Assembly (NCBI GenBank): GCA_032433765.1
Contig: JAVIAB010000041.1
Location: 73,802,232 to 73,866,231 of the forward strand
Direction: 5' to 3'
Origin: Megaustenia siamemsis
Taxonomy: Eukaryota > Mollusca > Gastropoda > Stylommatophora > Ariophantidae
DNA length: 64,000 nucleotides
A program made the translations under genes and the position numbers. Below the pieces are notes generated by a model. It ran no database searches. It was not told where the DNA came from and saw only the letters and a program-made list of their open reading frames with translations. Positions 11,275 to 23,475 of the stretch are shown here, one piece after another; the stretch's first letter is position 1, and every line of letters starts with the position of its first letter.

Positions 11275-11640
11275 AGTATAAGTAAAGTGAACCGGCGTCT
11301 TAGCACGCGAGTTTTCACTCATATGTGCTCGGCCGCCTATCCAGAAGTGTTCGGAGACTTCTGGACAGAGTCGCTTCAATCATCGAAACTCACAATGCGA
11401 GGTGGCATTCCTTACCTTCCCAGAGTACTACCCTGGTACCCATTTCTGACAGCGGCTGGGTCGACCGCGGGGGTATTTTTTTTCTAACCACGAGTACAAC
11501 TTATATTGCTTCCAGCTGGAATGGAACACGGGTTGTCCGAGCATCGGTAGCCCAGTCGGGTGGCCCAAAGTTCAACTACTTACACGAAGTATATTTTATA
11601 CCAATTCGTTCACAGCACCGATCAGAAAACATGGATCCAC
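11275..11640. other. GC-richer island of unknown origin
   Basis: This stretch is clearly less AT-rich than its surroundings and contains overlapping short open frames (66 and 114 codons) with no recognised domain. A decayed transposable element is the likeliest explanation, but I could not match it elsewhere in the window. Confidence 0.25.
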
Positions 11641-11884
11641 TAAACCTTAATTTGACAAACTGCGTGTGACTTACTTCTCCAGACAGTCAGAGATCTTGAC
11701 AGATAATCCATGAAATTAAAATAACTCTCACCTTTACAAGTTAGAGATAAGATTGTGGATTTTGTGAACTAACAGGAGCTTGTTGACACATTTGTGAGAA
11801 AAGTAAACCGTTGTGTCGACGGTTTGATTTGTAACCCCTGGTCAAGGTTTTCGATCTCCTTAGGCTCTCTGTGGCCAGAGGACT

Positions 11885-12200
11885 TATCTGCTGACCTGGT
11901 AGCCCAGACTCATCTGCTGACCTGGTAGCCCAGACTCATCTGCTGACCTGGTAGCCCAGACTAATCTGCTGACCTGGTAGCCCAGACTAATCTGCTGACC
12001 TGGTAGCCCAGACTCATCTGCTGACCTGGTAGCCCAGACTAATCTGCTGACCTGGTAGCCCAGACTCATCTGCTGACCTGGTAGCCCAGACTCATCTGCT
12101 GACCTGGTAGCCCAGACTCATCTGCTGACCTGGTAGCCCAGACTCATCTGCTGACCTGGTAGCCCAGACTCATCTGCTGACCTGGTAGCCCAGACTCATC
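11885..12200. repeat. 26-bp minisatellite, about 12 copies
   Basis: A 26-bp unit (atctgctgacctggtagccc then agactc or agacta) is repeated head to tail with a single main variable site (C/A). The minus strand stays open with a 26-residue period (78 bp); no sign of real coding. Confidence 0.93.
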
Positions 12201-12639
12201 TCATAGCTGGTGATTCTTTTCAATTGTTTTCCCCTAGAATCATCAAATCTCTGCAAATTGGTATAAGAGATTTGGGGAAGTAGGTCGGCCTGAAGGTATG
12301 CTTTCCACGCCCCCCATATATGACAGCTATGAAAAAAAGGCACCAGAGATAGATATATTCGTTCAATGAGGTACTTACTTGATTTGTGCGATATAGATCT
12401 GCTCAGGTCCGGGGTTACTTGCATGTGGTAAGGAACATACATCATCCCTTGCATTCAGAATTGGGTGCAACCAAGGGCAGGCGCTTCAAGAGTGGAAAAT
12501 CCTGATGGCAGAGACGGAAGAGTCTATAAGGAGAGTATGTGATTTGAATGACATTAGATCTGGCAAGGACTGAATAGAAGTAACAGCTGAGAAAAATAAG
12601 CTAACCACAAAGTAATATATCAGCTCGGCACAGAGTGTT

Positions 12640-13280
12640 GCAATTGGGCATATGGAGCTACCGGGGTCGTAAGAAGGGAATCAGATCAGAGCAGAGAAAG
12701 GGTTAGGGAATCTGGCAAGTGTATCATTACGGTGTCCAGCATGAAAATGGAGATAGAAGCAGCAACGGCGGAGATAACATGGTTGATTTCACAGAACGTG
12801 GATCAAGCAGTCATGGTGACTGACTCGCAAAGTTTGCTACAGTAGATTGACAGTGTAAGCAACAGGAGTGGATGCAGCTCTTGGATGACTCTAATGTGAG
12901 TACGTTAATCTGGGTTTACTGTTCAGGGCACGCTTGTGTACACAGCAATGAAATAGCATATAAACTCACTAACAGCTCTGACAATGAGTGCGGCCTTACT
13001 CTGAACAGAGGACATGACCAAGCTTGTTCTTCCTTCCTACCCAGAGAAGATGAGGGTAACAAATGAGACAATGATGTATATATTGAGTGACTGAGGAGAC
13101 TAAAGGTGGATAATGGATTTGGTCGATCCGGAGTGCTTAGTGGGATAGTCAGATGTATCTATAATCAACACCTTAAAGGAACAATCAGTCTGTATACGCT
13201 TCGAGAAATGCTGAAACGTGTAGTCGAGTGGATATGGGAATGCCCCAACTGCAATGAAACTGATTCTATCAATAGAATAA
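12640..13280 (+). pseudogene. LINE RNase H domain remnant
   Basis: The + strand, across several frames, reads EITWLISQNVDQAVMVTDSQ, then SEWMQLLDDSNVSTLIWVYC, then SGHACVHSNEIAYKLTNSSD. This is the ribonuclease H signature (the TDS Asp, and the GHA..H.NE.A block) found at the C-terminus of I-type non-LTR elements. It continues into GTISLYTLREMLKRVVEWIW followed by a Cys-containing ECPNCNE tail. Multiple frameshifts and stops show it is dead. The left boundary is uncertain; 12201-12639 holds nothing else I recognise. Confidence 0.7.
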
Positions 13281-13930
13281 TGATACCACTTTCTACATAA
13301 ATATGTTCCCCATTCACTATGTGATGTGACTGGTAATTCATAGACCTGTAGTGACGGTTCATTTCATTATAATACAACTACCAGATATGTACACATTGGT
13401 TGTATGATGTAATGACCCATCACAAAGTTCATGGCAAAGAGCAAGTAGTAACAATTCATAGCAAATATTGAGAAACAAATGTAATTTTTACTCCATAATT
13501 GTATAAGCTTTCTTGCAAGCTGTTCTCAATCTGGACCAAATGACGATATTATACAGAACTGTACACATGCACTTTATAATTAAAAACCAGCATTCTGTTT
13601 TCTGTACTAAAGAGTGATAGCTGATAACAGTTACAGCGAAGATAACACTCAAATTCAAAAGAACTTACCGCTATAATCCGTTCAAAATTGCAACGTAGTA
13701 CCCAATCAGTTGCCGCCTTAACAGAGCTTCTGATAGAAGGAAATGTACTTATTTCTTGATAAAATAAAATTGCAAAGCTGCACAGTTGAACTTCAGACTA
13801 GCGATATGGAGGTTTTTATGTTAATGTAAATGTCGTCTCCATAAAAAAGTTTCATTTCAAAGATCTCTTTCTAGTCTCATGTTTATAGCGTTGTCAAATC
13901 TTTATCACAATCGCCATGTTCACTATTACT
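13281..13930. other. No recognised feature
   Basis: AT-rich sequence without a supported ORF, domain or repeat. Confidence 0.4.
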
Positions 13931-13980
13931 AGTTGGTAGTTGCAAACTTCAAATGCAAAGAAAACGACCTGCCTGCCAAC

Positions 13981-13988
13981 TTATCTGT

Positions 13989-14021
<33 letters not shown>

Positions 14022-14037
14022 TGTATGTATGTATGTA

Positions 14038-14112
<75 letters not shown>
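13981..14112. repeat. Compound tetranucleotide microsatellite (CTGC)n(TGTA)n(CTGT)n
   Basis: Runs of CTGC, then TGTA, then CTGT with one CTAT interruption. The long ORFs on both strands here are artefacts of the repeat. Confidence 0.95.
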
Positions 14113-14279
14113 GTTGTTGTTGGTATCATCATCACTGCACACCTGAAGAATCCGCAGGTATTCCGATATCCTCCTCGAGAATCCCGGGAACATCCGAGGA
14201 TAACCCCAAGACCGACGTGAACGAACTCGGTAGCATGGTTTGTGATCCGCCATGTGTGTAAATTTTTGCTGACAACAAT

Positions 14280-14560
14280 TTTGCCCGAGCTGCGGCCAAA
14301 TTTTATGGCCGACTCTTTTTTATTTTAATTGTCAAGAGCTCTTTAAGCCTACGCGTTACACTGAACCTTCTGTCTATTGCCGTTATCCAAGAGGGCTAGA
14401 CACTGGATCTCACTACCCAAGAGATCAAAGGAAGATAACGTCACGAAGAAACCACGGATTAATTTTTCCTATTGAAGTAGTTACCCCCGCCTATGGTGGA
14501 CTTTGAACCTGGGATCATCTTATCCATAGTCCGACGTGTTACCTCTAGACTATCCAGGCC
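14280..14560 (-). mobile_element. Possible tRNA-derived SINE-3
   Basis: The minus strand reads tagtctagaggtaac (A-box-like, about 14538-14552) followed by ggttcaaagtcc (B-box-like, 14498-14509) at typical tRNA spacing. A longer body without coding capacity continues to the left. No second copy found in the window, so boundaries and family status are uncertain. Confidence 0.4.
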
Positions 14561-14679
14561 ATGTATATGTGTATCTGCACCTATGTCTGGTGCCTTTTTT
14601 CGAGTCGAAGACGACATAGAACAGAAATTGTTCTGGTACTCTATCTATACTTATCTACCCAGTTCTATTCATGTCTTCT

Positions 14680-14950
14680 TCTTCTTCTACCTTTTTAGCT
14701 CCCAGTGGAGCATAGGTCTTCAACAAACACTTTCCAAGTCGTTCTGTCTCTTGCCATTCTTTTAAGATCATTCCATGTCTTCCCCATCATCTTCATCTCT
14801 GCTTCTATCTGTCTTCTCCAAGAATTCCTTGGTCTTCCTCTTTGTCTTTTCCCCTGGGGATTACAAAAAAGGGCCTGTTGTGTAATACTCTCAGTTGGCT
14901 TCCGTAGTGTGTGTCCTATCCAGCGCCATATTCATGTCTTCTATAACATA
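14680..14950 (-). pseudogene. LINE C-terminal remnant
   Basis: Minus-strand reading gives the classic C-terminal end of an endonuclease/RT retrotransposon: RPRNSWRRQIEAEMKMMGK, then TWNDLKRMARDRTTWKVFVE and DLCS. The GRPR..W.R block and the RDR..W..FV.DLCS ending are shared by many metazoan LINEs. Confidence 0.6.
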
Positions 14951-14984
14951 GAAATTATTTGATTTCAAATTTAGTTCTTTTAGA

Positions 14985-15500
14985 TGAATTTTCATTGCTT
15001 GTTAACAAGTTCAGTCTGTCAGAGATTTTGGGTGACGTAAACTGGAGCAACTCAAAATTCACCTCAAACGTATTATCAACATTTACCTATGCATGCGAAA
15101 GCTGGAAAACATCAAAAGAGATTGGGAAAAAAACTAAACACTTCTGAAGACGAAAGCCTAAGAAAAATACTCTTTGTACAATGGAATGAATTCAAGACTA
15201 ATATTGAAATAAGAGAAATGGTCATGCAACCAAAGATCTCGTCTACAATTAAGGAAAGAAGATGGACACATGTCGGATATGTGCTGAGAAGAGACAGCAA
15301 GAGAATTGTAAAACAAGCTCTTCAATGGAAAACATCAGGTTACAGAAAAAGACGATGACCTAAAGAGACACTAAAATATTTAAACACTTATAAGAGAAGC
15401 AAAGTTGGCAGGCATAGACTCATTATATAAGATCGAACATCTCACCCAGAATAGAGATGAGTGGTGAAAAACAATATACGCCCTATGTGACGTCACGCGG
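14985..15500 (+). pseudogene. RTE-like LINE C-terminal remnant (family B)
   Basis: The + strand reads NVLSTFTYACESWKTSKEIG, EFKTNIEIREMVMQPKISS, then RRWTHVGYVLRRDSKRIVKQ. This is clearly homologous to the intact LINE at 30451-33393 (NVLSTLTYACESWKTTRDIE, RRWSYVGHVMRRDNNRIAKQ) but is a diverged family with frameshifts. Further family B pieces lie at 1421, 53400 and 57785. Confidence 0.75.
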
Positions 15501-15643
15501 CGCGGGTCAAGAATCTAGAAACTGGAAACTTTGGGGATATGCAAGCGGTCTATCAATTTATTTTTTTTTAACATGGCAGTAACTAACAACAGTAACTATT
15601 TTTTGTAAGTGCCGCAGACACAGCTTTTTCTGTCAGGGTTGCC

Positions 15644-16718
15644 GGCAAGTGTGTTGTAATTCTACACAATATTAGAATAATGGCAAGTGTGGTGTAATTA
15701 TACACAATAATAGAATAATGGCAAGTGTGGTGTAATTCTACATAATAATAGAATAATGGCAAGTGTGGTGTAATTCTACATAATAATAGAATAATGGCAA
15801 GTGTGGTGTAATTATACATAATAATAGAATAATGGCAAGTGTGGTGTAATTCTACATAATAATAGAATAATGGCAAGTGTGGTGTAATTCTACATAATAT
15901 TAGAATAATGGCAAGTGTGGTGTAATTCTACATAATATTAGAATAATGGCAAGTGTGGTGTAATTCTACACAATATTAGAATAATGGCAAGTGTGTTGTA
16001 ATTCTACATAATATTAGAATAATGGCAAGTGTGGTGTAATTCTACATAATAATAGAATAATGGCAAGTGTGGTGTAATTATACATAATAATAGAATAATG
16101 GTAAGTGTGGTGTAATTATACATAATAATAGAATAATGGTAAGTGTGGTGTAATTATACATAATAATAGAATAATGGTAAGTGTGGTGTAATTATACATA
16201 ATAATAGAATAATGGCAAGTGTGGTGTAATTATACATAATAATAGAATAATGGCAAGTGTGTTGTAATTCTACACAATAATATAATAATGGCAAGTGTGG
16301 TGTAATTATACATAATAATAGAATAATGGCAAGTGTGGTGTAATTATACATAATAATAGAATAATGGCAAGTGTGGTGTAATTATACATAATAATAGAAT
16401 AATGGCAAGTGTGGTGTAATTATACATAATAATAGAATAATGGCAAGTGTGGTGTAATTAAACATAATAATAGAATAAGAGGGCAAGTGTGGTGTAATTA
16501 TACATAATAATAGAATAATGGCAAGTGTGGTGTAATTCTACACAATAATAGAATAATGGCAAGTGTGGTGTAATTATACATAATAATAGAATAATGGCAA
16601 GTGTGGTGTAATTCTACACAATAATAGAATAATGGCAAGTGTGGTGTAATTATACATAATAATAGAATAATGGCAAGTGTGGTGTAATTCTACACAATAA
16701 TATAATAATGGCAAGTGT
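15644..16718. repeat. 38-bp minisatellite, about 28 copies
   Basis: The unit is ggcaagtgtggtgtaatt, then (c/a)tacataataatagaataat. The main variable sites are ctac/atac, cataa/cacaa and aataat/atatt. Unrelated in sequence to the other 38-bp array at 54431-56751. Confidence 0.95.
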
Positions 16719-17610
16719 AGAATGAAAATCTTTCTTTTTGGGGTCTGAAAATAAAGATTGAGAACTACTGCACAGATTAGGTGGGTAGCTAACAAAACGT
16801 CCTGGTCACATAGTTATATTGTCAAGTTTTGTGATAACGTTTACAAACGTCTGTTATGGGCATATGCCAGAGATATGATCTCATGAGCCCTGTAAAGGTG
16901 TATGTTTGTAATATTAAGCATTAGGAATATAGTTGGAGGATTTTGTGCTTCTTTTTGATTTACTTGGATGGGCCATCTACACAAACTGAAGAAAGTAATA
17001 CATTATTTTCGTGTGGCAATGTGACTAATGTGATGTGACGTGACTGTATCCATTTGGTTTCTTTCATTGTGTATCATATTTAAACCGTGAGTCAACACCG
17101 TTTTAAAGGAAAGAGAGCAACAGCTCTACGTGTTGTCAAATACATATCAATATAAGGACAATATTACATACGGAAGACTGTCATCAAGCTATGGTTACTA
17201 TATATATATATATATGTGGGAAATGACAACAACGAATGGCCAGCACTACAATGACAAACAAACATTTTGAGAAAGAAGACTTTATAGACTGGAAAATAAC
17301 ATTAAGAAATGGACAGCCCACTATGGATTGAAATAATCGTCAAGAGATTGACAATTTGAAACGTGGTAGAATAAGATTTATTCATATATAGCACTTTTGA
17401 TGAGATACAAAGAATAAATAAAGTGGCGATTACTATAGTGAAGAAAATAAGTCAAGGGAGGGAGTTGAAGAGTTGAAGATAATGAGATCAAGAGGTAGGC
17501 GATTCTAGGAGATAACGTCAAAAGATAAACAGTAAGATAATGAAGATAATGATGCCACGAGCTGGACAGTTGAAGATAATGACATTGGCGATTCTAAAAG
17601 TAGAGATATA
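16719..17610. other. No recognised gene; short (TA)n
   Basis: Contains a small (TA)n run at about 17198-17213. From about 17337 it holds degenerate versions of the gtcaagagatgaac motif that makes up the next array, so the decayed array edge probably starts here. Confidence 0.45.
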
Positions 17611-19301
17611 AAACGTCAAGAGATGAACAGTTGAACAGAAGATATTGGAGATAATGACGCCAAGAGGTGGACAGTTGAACAGAAGATATTAAAGATAATG
17701 ACGTCAAGAGATGAACAGTTGAACAGAAGATATTAAAGATAATGACGTCAAGAGATGAACAGTTGAACAGAAGATATTAAAGATAATGACGCCAAGAGAT
17801 GGACAGTTGAACAGAAGATATTGGAGATAATGACGCCAAGAGATGAACAGTTGAACAGAAGATATTAAAGATAATGACGTCAAGAGATGAACAGTTGAAC
17901 AGAAGATATTAAAGATAATGACGTCAAGAGATGAACAGTTGAACAGAAGATATTAAAGATAATGACGCCAAGAGATGAACAGTTGAACAGAAGATATTAA
18001 AGATAATGACGCCAAGAGATGAACAGTTGAACAGAAGATATTAAAGATAATGACGTCAAGAGATGAACAGTTGAACAGAAGATATTAAAGATAATGACGC
18101 CAAGAGATGAACAGTTGAACAGAAGATATTAAAGATAATGACGCCAAGAGGTGAACAGTTGAACAGAAGATATTAAAGATAATGACGCCAAGAGGTGGAC
18201 AGTTGAACAGAAGATATTAAAGATAATGACGCCAAGAGGTGGACAGTTGAACAGAAGATATTAAAGATAATGACGCCAAGAGATGAACAGTTGAACAGAA
18301 GATATTAAAGATAATGACGCCAAGAGGTGGACAGTTGAACAGAAGATATTAAAGATAATGACGCCAAGAGGTGGACAGTTGAACAGAAGATATTAAAGAT
18401 AATGACGCCAAGAGATGAACAGTTGAACAGAAGATATTAAAGATAATGACGCCAAGAGATGAACAGTTGAACAGAAGATATTAAAGATAATGACGTCAAG
18501 AGATGAACAGTTGAACAGAAGATATTAAAGATAATGACGTCAAGAGATGAACATTTGAACAGAAGATATTAAAGATAATGACGCCAAGAGATGAACAGTT
18601 GAACAGAAGATATTAAAGATAATGACGCCAAGAGATGAACAGTTGAACAGAAGATATTAAAGATAATGACGTCAAGAGATGAACAGTTGAACAGAAGATA
18701 TTAAAGATAATGACGTCAAGAGATGGACAGTTGAACAGAAGATATTAAAGATAATGACGCCAAGAGGTGGACAGTTGAACAGAAGATATTAAAGATAATG
18801 ACGTCAAGAGGTGGACAGTTGAACAGAAGATATTAAAGATAATGACGCCAAGAGGTGGACAGTTGAACAGAAGATATTAAAGATAATGACGTCAAGAGGT
18901 GGACAGTTGAACAGAAGATATTAAAGATAATGACGTCAAGAGGTGGACAGTTGAACAGAAGATATTAAAGATAATGACGTCAAGAGGTGGACAGTTGAAC
19001 AGAAGATATTAAAGATAATGACGTCAAGAGATGAACAGTTGAACAGAAGATATTAAAGATAATGACGCCAAGAGGTGGACAGTTGAACAGAAGATATTAA
19101 AGATAATGACGTCAAGAGGTGGACAGTTGAACAGAAGATATTAAAGATAATGACGTCAAGAGGTGGACAGTTGAACAGAAGATATTAAAGATAATGACGT
19201 CAAGAGGTGGACAGTTGAACAGAAGATATTAAAGATAATGACGCCAAGAGATGAACAGTTGAACAGAAGATATTAAAGATAATGACGCCAAGAGGTGGAC
19301 A
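17611..19301. repeat. 44-bp minisatellite, about 38 copies, carrying TGACGTCA octamers
   Basis: The unit is gttgaacagaagatattaaa, gataatgacg(t/c)caag, ag(a/g)tg(a/g)aca. Two linked variable sites (GTC/GCC and ATGAAC/GTGGAC) create a variant map along the array. Units with GTC contain the palindrome TGACGTCA; I count about 17 of 38. Confidence 0.95.
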
Positions 19302-19931
19302 TTTGAAGATAATGGCATCAAAAGATATGCGATTCTAGAGGAAGAGAAATAATGGCAAGCCATGAAGAGTTAAATGGTTGGAGATAATGGCGTAACAATG
19401 GAGAACTCTAATAGCACCCAAAGATTAAAAAAATAAGGAAAAATCAAATCAAGAGACGAACTTTTCTATTAACGTCAAATGAAATACAACTCTTATTACT
19501 GGCAACGTTCGGGATGGTTTCTTAATTGTGTATTTCTCAATGTTCTCTTCAGCGTTCTTCTTATCCTTTTTGTGATGATGTTTAGCATTGTTCTTTTGTT
19601 TCTTACTTATGAGATCTTTGCTGTTTGCCACTTTGTTATATTCTCCATATACAGCCAAATGTAGAGAAGGTCTGGGCAAAATCCACAATTAGGACGTCAG
19701 CAGTCACCAAGCCCCAACTGGAACGAAAAGCTTTGGTTCATCTTTCTGAGCACCTGGCATAATCCTAACCACAACTGTTCCTTTTTGCAAAGTTGAAAAC
19801 GTCACACTAGTGGGGCTGCGCCCAAGCCTTCATCTGGCAGGAAGTGTCATTATCTGCTTGTCAACATTGAATGGTCTATCTGACTTCCATAATGTGCATT
19901 CTGAAAATTCGTATGCTAATTTGTGGAGAAA
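19302..19931. other. Spacer between the 44-bp and 39-bp arrays
   Basis: Starts with degenerate array units (about 19302-19345). Then comes non-repeated sequence with short ORFs on both strands, none with a recognised domain. Confidence 0.4.
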
Positions 19932-22110
19932 AAACGTCAAGAGAAAGAAGCAGTCTAGAGATGAACAAAATAAGATAAAGAGAAAGAAACAGTCTAGAGA
20001 TGAACAAAATAAGGTAAAGAGAAAGAAACAGTCTAGAGATGAACAAAATAAGGTAAAGAGAAAGAAACAGTCTAGAGATGAATAAAATAAGGTAAAGAGA
20101 AAGAAGCAATTAAGAGATGAATACAACAACGTCAAGAGAAAGAAGCAGTCTAGAGATGAATACAACAACGTCAAGAGAAAGAAACAGTCTAGAGATGAAC
20201 AAAATAACGTCAAGAGAATTAATCAGTCTAGAGATGAATAAAAAAAACGTCAAGAGAAAGAAACAGTCTATAGATGAATACAACAACGTCAAGGGAAAGA
20301 AGCAGTCTCGAGATGAACAAAATAACGTTAAGAGAATTAATCAGTCTAGAGATAAATACAACAACGTCAAGAGAAAGAAGCAGTCTAGAGATAAATACAA
20401 CAACGTAAAGAGAAAGAAACAGTCTAGAGATGAATAAAATAAGGTAAAGAGAAAGAAGTAGTCTAGAGATGAACAAAATAAGGTCAAGAGAAAGAAGCCG
20501 TCTAGAGATAAATACAACAACGTCAAGAGAAAGAAGCAGTCTAGAGATGAACAAAATAAGGTCAAGAGAAAGAATCAATCTTGAGGTATATGAACAAAAT
20601 AACGTCAAGAGAAAGAATCAGTCTAGAGATGAATACAACAACGTCAAGAGAATGAATCAATCTAGAGATGAACAAAATAAGGTAAAGAGAAAGAAGCAGT
20701 CTAGAGATGAATACAACAACGTCAAGAGAAATAATCAGTCTAGAGATGAATAAAATAAGGTCAAGAGAAAGAAGCAGTCTAGAGATGAACAAAATAACGT
20801 TAAAAGAAAGAATCAGTCTAGAGATGAACAAAATAACGTCAAGAGAAAGAATAAGTCTAGAGATGAACAAAATAACGTCAAGAGAAAGTATAAGTCTAGA
20901 GATGAACAAAATAAAGTCAAGATTAAGAATAAGTCTAGAGATGAATACAACAACGTCAAGACAAAGAAACAGTCTAGAGATGAACACAATAAGGTCAAGA
21001 GAAAGAAGCAGTCTAGAGATGAACAAAATAACGTCAAGAGGAAGAAACAGTGTAGAGATGAATGCAACAACATCAAGAGAAAGAAACGGTCTATAGATGA
21101 ACAAAATAACGTCAGGAGAATTAATCAGTCTAGAGATGAATACAACAACGTCAAGAGAAAGAAACAGTCTAGAGATGAATACAACAACGTCAAGAGAAAG
21201 AAACAGTCTAGAGATGAATACAACAACGTCAAGAGAAAGAAACAGTCTAGAGATGAATACAACAACGTCAAGAGAAAGAAATAGTCTAGAGATGAACAAA
21301 ATAACGTCAAGAGAATTAATCAGTCTAGAGATGAATACAACAACGTCAAGAGAAAGAAACAGTCTAGAGATGAATACAACAACGTCAAGAGAAAGAATCA
21401 GTCTAGAGATGAATACAACAACGTCAAGAGAAAGAAACAGTCTAGAGATGAATACAACAACGTCGAGAGAATTAATCAGTCTAGAGATGAATACAACAAC
21501 GTCAAGAGAAAGAAACAGTCTAGAGATGAATACAACAACGTCAAGAGAAAGAAACAGTCTAGAGATGAATACAACAACGTCAAGAGAAAGAAACAGTCTA
21601 GAGATGAATACAACAACGTCGAGAGAATTAATCAGTCTAGAGATGAATACAACAACGTCAAGAGAATTAATCAGTCTAGAGATGAATACAACAACGTCAA
21701 GAGAAAGAATCAGTCTAGAGATGAATACAACAACGTCAAGAGAAAGAAACAGTCTAGAGATGAATACAACAACGTCAAGAGAAAGAAACAGTCTAGATAT
21801 GAATACAACAACATCAAGAGAAAGAAACAGTCTAGAGATGAATACAACAATGTCAAGAGAAAGAAACAGTCTATAGATGAATACAACAACGTCAAGAGAA
21901 AGAATCAGTCTAGAGATGAATACAACAACGTCAAGAGAAAGAAACAGTCTAGAGATGAATACAACAACGTCAAGAGAAAGAAACAGTCTAGAGATGAATA
22001 CAACAACGTCAAGAGAAAGAAACAGTCTAGAGATGAATACAACAATGTCAAGAGAAAGAAACAGTCTATAGATGAATACAACAACGTCAAGAGAAAGAAT
22101 CAGTCAAGAC
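19932..22110. repeat. 39-bp minisatellite, about 56 copies
   Basis: The unit is gtcaagagaaagaaacagtc, then tagagatgaa, then tacaacaac or caaaataa(g/c). The unit is a multiple of three, so long frames such as MNTTTSRERNSLE (13-residue period) stay open on the + strand, with others on the minus strand. The left half mixes the two unit ends; the right half (from about 21120) is nearly homogeneous tacaacaac, implying later homogenisation. Decayed units continue to about 22290 and beyond the SINE to about 22575. Confidence 0.95.
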
Positions 22111-22290
22111 GTGAACAAATTAACGTCACGACAATGAATAAACCGCTTTAGAGATTAACAAAATAAAGTCAGAAGAATGATCCACTCCAGATTTGAACAA
22201 AATGATGTCAAGAGAATGAACAAAGTAAAGTCAAGAGAACAAACCTGTCTAAATATTAACAAAATAACGTCAAGAAAATGAACTAGTCTA

Positions 22291-22548
22291 ATAAAAAGTA
22301 AAGTACCCCCGTCACGCCAAGTGGCATATAGGGAATATGGTGTTAGTGACCATACATTTTACAGACCTTCGGCACATGATTTTTGGGGTAATGTGGTCGG
22401 TATTAAGCCCATGCCGCTTTACTTTCCCACAAAAAAAATCCGGTACCCATTAATAAGGCTGGGTGAACCGGAAGCCATCGATTGGGATCGAACCCTACCT
22501 CTTGTCCTTTGTAGTCCAGTTCACTAACCACTGAGCTATCGCAGCTCC
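22291..22548 (-). mobile_element. tRNA-derived SINE-1, copy b
   Basis: The reverse complement matches copies at 2774 and 24024. The A box appears as ccactgagcta (22529-22539) and the B box as gggatcgaacc (22484-22494) on the + strand. It is inserted in the decayed edge of the 39-bp array, with imperfect direct repeats aactagtcta and aaccagtcta on the two sides. Confidence 0.8.
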
Positions 22549-22764
22549 AAACCAGTCTAGAGAAGAATAAAATATTTCCATAAGGTGGACAGCTCTATGC
22601 ATAAATAAATAACGTATACTATGACCGACAATTATCTGCTTGTGACGTGTACAGCATAATGTTGAGAGAGAAGCATAAAAAACGCCTTCTACCTTGCCCC
22701 TATGTCGAGCATTGTTTTCCTTTCAAACTATTAATAATAACATCCTACAGTTTTTGCTGTAGAT

Positions 22765-23100
22765 CTTCGTGGCTTAGAGATAGTAAGCTTGGTTTCACAA
22801 CCCTAAGGTCTGGGGAGCGAGTCCCGCGGAGCGCGGTTTTTAAGTAAATCTCGACTGCGGGATTTGCCGTCCTCAGGGCCGTGTCTACCAGCAGACGGCA
22901 ATGGCAAACCACTGACGTGTAATGTGTGAATCAATTCAGAGGAAGAGCTATGTTTACAGCACTCGGAAAAATGACAAATAATCAACAACAGAAAAAAATA
23001 TGGACCAAGGCAGGATCGAACCCGTACTCAGTGGCACAGCGCCCTGCCACAAAAAGCCAAACGCTTAGGAGCAACGCCACTCATCTAACTTAAAAATTAG
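22765..23100. repeat. tRNA-like SINE-2 region, left arm of an inverted pair
   Basis: The + strand shows gtggcttagagatag (A-box-like) and ggggagcgagtcc (B-box-like). The reverse strand shows gtacgggttcgatcctgcc (B-box-like). The part 22927-23043 is a near-perfect inverted copy of 23322-23438. This looks like two SINE-like units head to head. Confidence 0.5.
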
Positions 23101-23321
23101 CTTCGTAGGCAGTGTCCTTTCGCGAAGGCTTTTCTATGACTATAGCATAAGGCTGCGATCACAGCTTGGAAAATATTTTTCCTGTTAAGACAAGTATCTC
23201 CCGGATAGGGTAGGGCTGAATACTTGCGTTGCAGACAAACATTTAGGACGAAACAGCACGAATAGTAGTTTCCAGTGGTTTAGACTGGAGACAAATAATA
23301 ATAAATGAATATGAAATGAGT

Positions 23322-23475
23322 GGCGCTGTGCCACTGAGTACGGGTTCGATCCTGCCTTGGTCCATATTTTTTTCTGTTGTTGATTATTTGTCATTTTTCC
23401 GAGTGCTGTAAACATACCTCTTCCCCTGAATTGATTCACTGATTATCGCCTCGGAAGTTTCCCTCTATAATAATA
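23322..23475 (+). repeat. SINE-2-like copy, right arm of the inverted pair
   Basis: Contains the B-box-like gtacgggttcgatcctgcc, a T-run, gattatttgt and the tail gctgtaaacatac. Matches the interrupted copy at 155-475 in direct orientation and 22927-23043 in inverted orientation. Confidence 0.5.

Noticed and set aside
13933..14261. Cys/Leu-rich and Arg/Gln-rich ORFs
   Set aside because: Translations of the tetranucleotide microsatellite.
19810..22090. Long ORFs on both strands with 13-residue repeats
   Set aside because: By-products of the 39-bp period (3 x 13); no start context, splice sites or flanking coding sequence.
15644..22110. CRISPR-like regular repeats
   Set aside because: Units are head to tail with no unique spacers, the sequence is eukaryotic and no cas-like gene is present.
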